Shown piece after piece: positions 62,785-64,000 of a stretch of DNA of 64,000 nt. The stretch spans positions 1 to 64,000 of the forward strand of contig NZ_JAUOQH010000013.1 in the NCBI RefSeq assembly GCF_030547075.1, written 5' to 3'. Below the pieces are notes generated by a model. It was not told the origin of the DNA. It saw only the letters and a program-made list of their open reading frames with translations, and ran no database searches. The stretch comes from Alteromonas sp. 1_MG-2023 (GTDB taxonomy: Bacteria; Pseudomonadota; Gammaproteobacteria; Enterobacterales; Alteromonadaceae). Position 1 is the first letter of the stretch. Every line of letters begins with the position of its first letter. A program made the translations under genes and the position numbers.

Positions 62785-64000
62785 ATGAAAAAAGCCCTTT
62801 TAATAGGAGCCGCTATGCTCTCTACCGCTGTACAGGCTGCACCGCTCGATATCGAGCGTATTTTCGCTTCTCCTTCCCTTGATGGCAATGCTCCGCGCGC
62901 ACTAAAAGTTTCGCCAGATGGAGAAAGAGTTACGTTTCTTAAAGGAAAACAGACCGATTATGAACGTCTCGATTTATGGGAATACCATATAGACAGTGGT
63001 GAAACTCGCGTTTTATTCGACTCGAATGATCTTCAAAGTGGTGAAGAAGTCTTAAGTGACGAAGAAAAAGCACGCCGTGAACGTATGCGCTTATCGGGTA
63101 GCGGCATTGTAAGCTATCAATGGTCTGCCGATGGAAAAGCCCTTCTTTTCCCATTAGGTGGCGACGTGTATTACCACAAGCTCGGCGAGAAAGGCGCAAA
63201 GCAACTCCTTGATACCGATGTTTTTGAAACTGATATTAAGCTTTCTCCTAAAGGAAATTATATTTCTTTTATTCGCGACCAAAACTTGTATGTAAAACAT
63301 ATTGAGTCGGGCAAAGAAACTGCCATTACGAAAGAAGGCGGCGGTAACATCAAATTCGGTATGGCCGAGTTTGTTGCTCAAGAAGAAATGGGCAGAATGA
63401 CTGGTTACTGGTGGTCACCTGATGAAAGCTTCATTGCATTCACTAAAGTAGATGAAAGCCCAGTTGATGTAATTTCCCGTTCTGAAATTTATGCCGACGA
63501 TATTAAAACCATTGAACAAAAATACCCTAAAGCAGGCACCAATAACGTACTTGTTGAATTAGCTGTTCAAAATATAAATAACGGTGCACGCAGATGGGTA
63601 GACTTAGGTGAAGATAAAGACATTTACCTCGCTCGCGGCAAATGGATGCCTGACAGCAAAACCTTCACGTACCAATGGCAAACACGAGACCAACAAACTC
63701 TTGAGCTTAGAGCGTATAACGTTCCAACAGAAAAGCAGAGCGTATTGTTAAGTGAAACCAGTAATACGTGGGTTAACTTGCATAACGACTTGTACTTTTT
63801 GTCTGACTCAGACCAGTTTATCTGGGCTTCTGAACGAGATGGCTTCAAGCACCTTTACCTTTACGAGAACAGCGGTAAGTTAGTGCGTCAGCTAACCCAA
63901 GGCGATTGGGTGGTTGATAATATTGAGGCGGTCGACGCTAAGCACAACCGAATTTACTTCGCAGGTCGTAAAGATACACCGCTTGAAAGCCACGCGTATT
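62785..64000 (+). CDS. dipeptidyl peptidase IV, S9 family (5' part only)
   Basis: The frame is open from 62785 to the right edge, giving the first 405 residues. A signal peptide (MKKALLIGAAMLSTAVQA) is followed by the DPP IV beta-propeller domain. The segment MAEFVAQEEMGRMTGYWW holds the double Glu that binds the peptide N-terminus. The catalytic alpha/beta-hydrolase domain (Ser, Asp, His) lies beyond the window. It would cut X-Pro dipeptides from peptides in the periplasm. An ATG at 62773 is an alternative start; neither has a strong ribosome site. Confidence 0.9.
   Translation, partial: MKKALLIGAAMLSTAVQAAPLDIERIFASPSLDGNAPRALKVSPDGERVTFLKGKQTDYERLDLWEYHIDSGETRVLFDSNDLQSGEEVLSDEEKARRERMRLSGSGIVSYQWSADGKALLFPLGGDVYYHKLGEKGAKQLLDTDVFETDIKLSPKGNYISFIRDQNLYVKHIESGKETAITKEGGGNIKFGMAEFVAQEEMGRMTGYWWSPDESFIAFTKVDESPVDVISRSEIYADDIKTIEQKYPKAGTNNVLVELAVQNINNGARRWVDLGEDKDIYLARGKWMPDSKTFTYQWQTRDQQTLELRAYNVPTEKQSVLLSETSNTWVNLHNDLYFLSDSDQFIWASERDGFKHLYLYENSGKLVRQLTQGDWVVDNIEAVDAKHNRIYFAGRKDTPLESHAY

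Noticed and set aside
1..64000. CRISPR arrays, tRNA genes or prophage genes
   Set aside because: I found no regularly spaced identical repeats with unique spacers, no cloverleaf with CCA end, and no phage structural or lysis genes. The 14-bp array at 23579 has no spacers.

Overview
The window looks like chromosome of a marine gammaproteobacterium, most likely Alteromonas or a close relative. This rests on recognisable family members and on gene order: trmA, fabR and sthA lie close together as in other gammaproteobacteria, and they occur alongside cysJIH, psp, dusA, a bcs cellulose operon and TIGR03899, TIGR04219, DUF2333, DUF2884 and CLCA_X family genes. I ran no database search, so the genus is inferred. 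Nearly all of it reads as ordinary chromosome. I see no insertion sequence, prophage, CRISPR array, tRNA or rRNA gene inside the window.

Layout. 1-300: three tandem rRNA-type promoters on the minus strand point off the left edge, so an rrn or tRNA operon probably starts just outside. 0.4-9.9 kb: a membrane-anchored RRM protein, a DUF5610-like protein, trmA, fabR, a tandem thioredoxin-fold protein, an acyl desaturase, sthA, a small secreted protein and an Fe-S type uracil-DNA glycosylase. 9.9-21.9 kb: a REC-DUF3369-GGDEF-EAL protein, a TIGR03899 protein, the cysJIH sulfate-reduction operon, a His-rich TonB receptor, and a DUF2333/TIGR04219 pair. 22-24.1 kb: the psp envelope-stress operon, with a sigma-54-type promoter, a 14-bp periodic repeat array upstream and no adjacent pspF. 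24.3-31.1 kb: dusA, then the most interesting locus: a coiled-coil protein, a trans-envelope protein (cytoplasmic longin/roadblock-like domain, one TM segment, periplasmic BON-like and OmpA-like domains), a Ras/Rab-like small GTPase, and a GGDEF-EAL protein with a degenerate GGDEF. 31.1-43 kb: fghA, two tandem PlsC-type acyltransferases with a YbdG-type channel, DUF2884, two SDR-type oxidoreductases, an NSS transporter, a DCC protein, msrA and a lipoprotein.

43-50 kb: a PhoD-like phosphatase gene, then a copper module (MerR regulator, CopA, cupredoxin) flanked by two 149-bp direct repeats with only three mismatches. The right repeat belongs to a decayed second copy of the phoD 3' end, and the flavodoxin gene follows it directly. 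This looks like a horizontally acquired insert that split an ancestral phoD-flavodoxin-CLCA_X operon. 50-51.9 kb: an orphan exbD and a choice-of-anchor A surface protein. 51.9-60.5 kb: a tightly overlapped cellulose operon (unknown membrane gene, bcsA, bcsB, bcsZ, bcsC) whose BcsA carries a PilZ domain. 60.7-64 kb: ygjV, trmN, an NAD(P)-binding protein and the 5' part of a dipeptidyl peptidase IV gene that runs off the right edge.

Functional links. Cellulose synthesis should be switched on by c-di-GMP through BcsA PilZ. Both c-di-GMP proteins in the window have EAL domains and degenerate GGDEF motifs, so both look like phosphodiesterases; one of them is the likely output of the small-GTPase locus. 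Membrane-lipid and envelope functions recur (FabR with a desaturase, two PlsC-type enzymes, YbdG, Psp, the GTPase-OmpA module).
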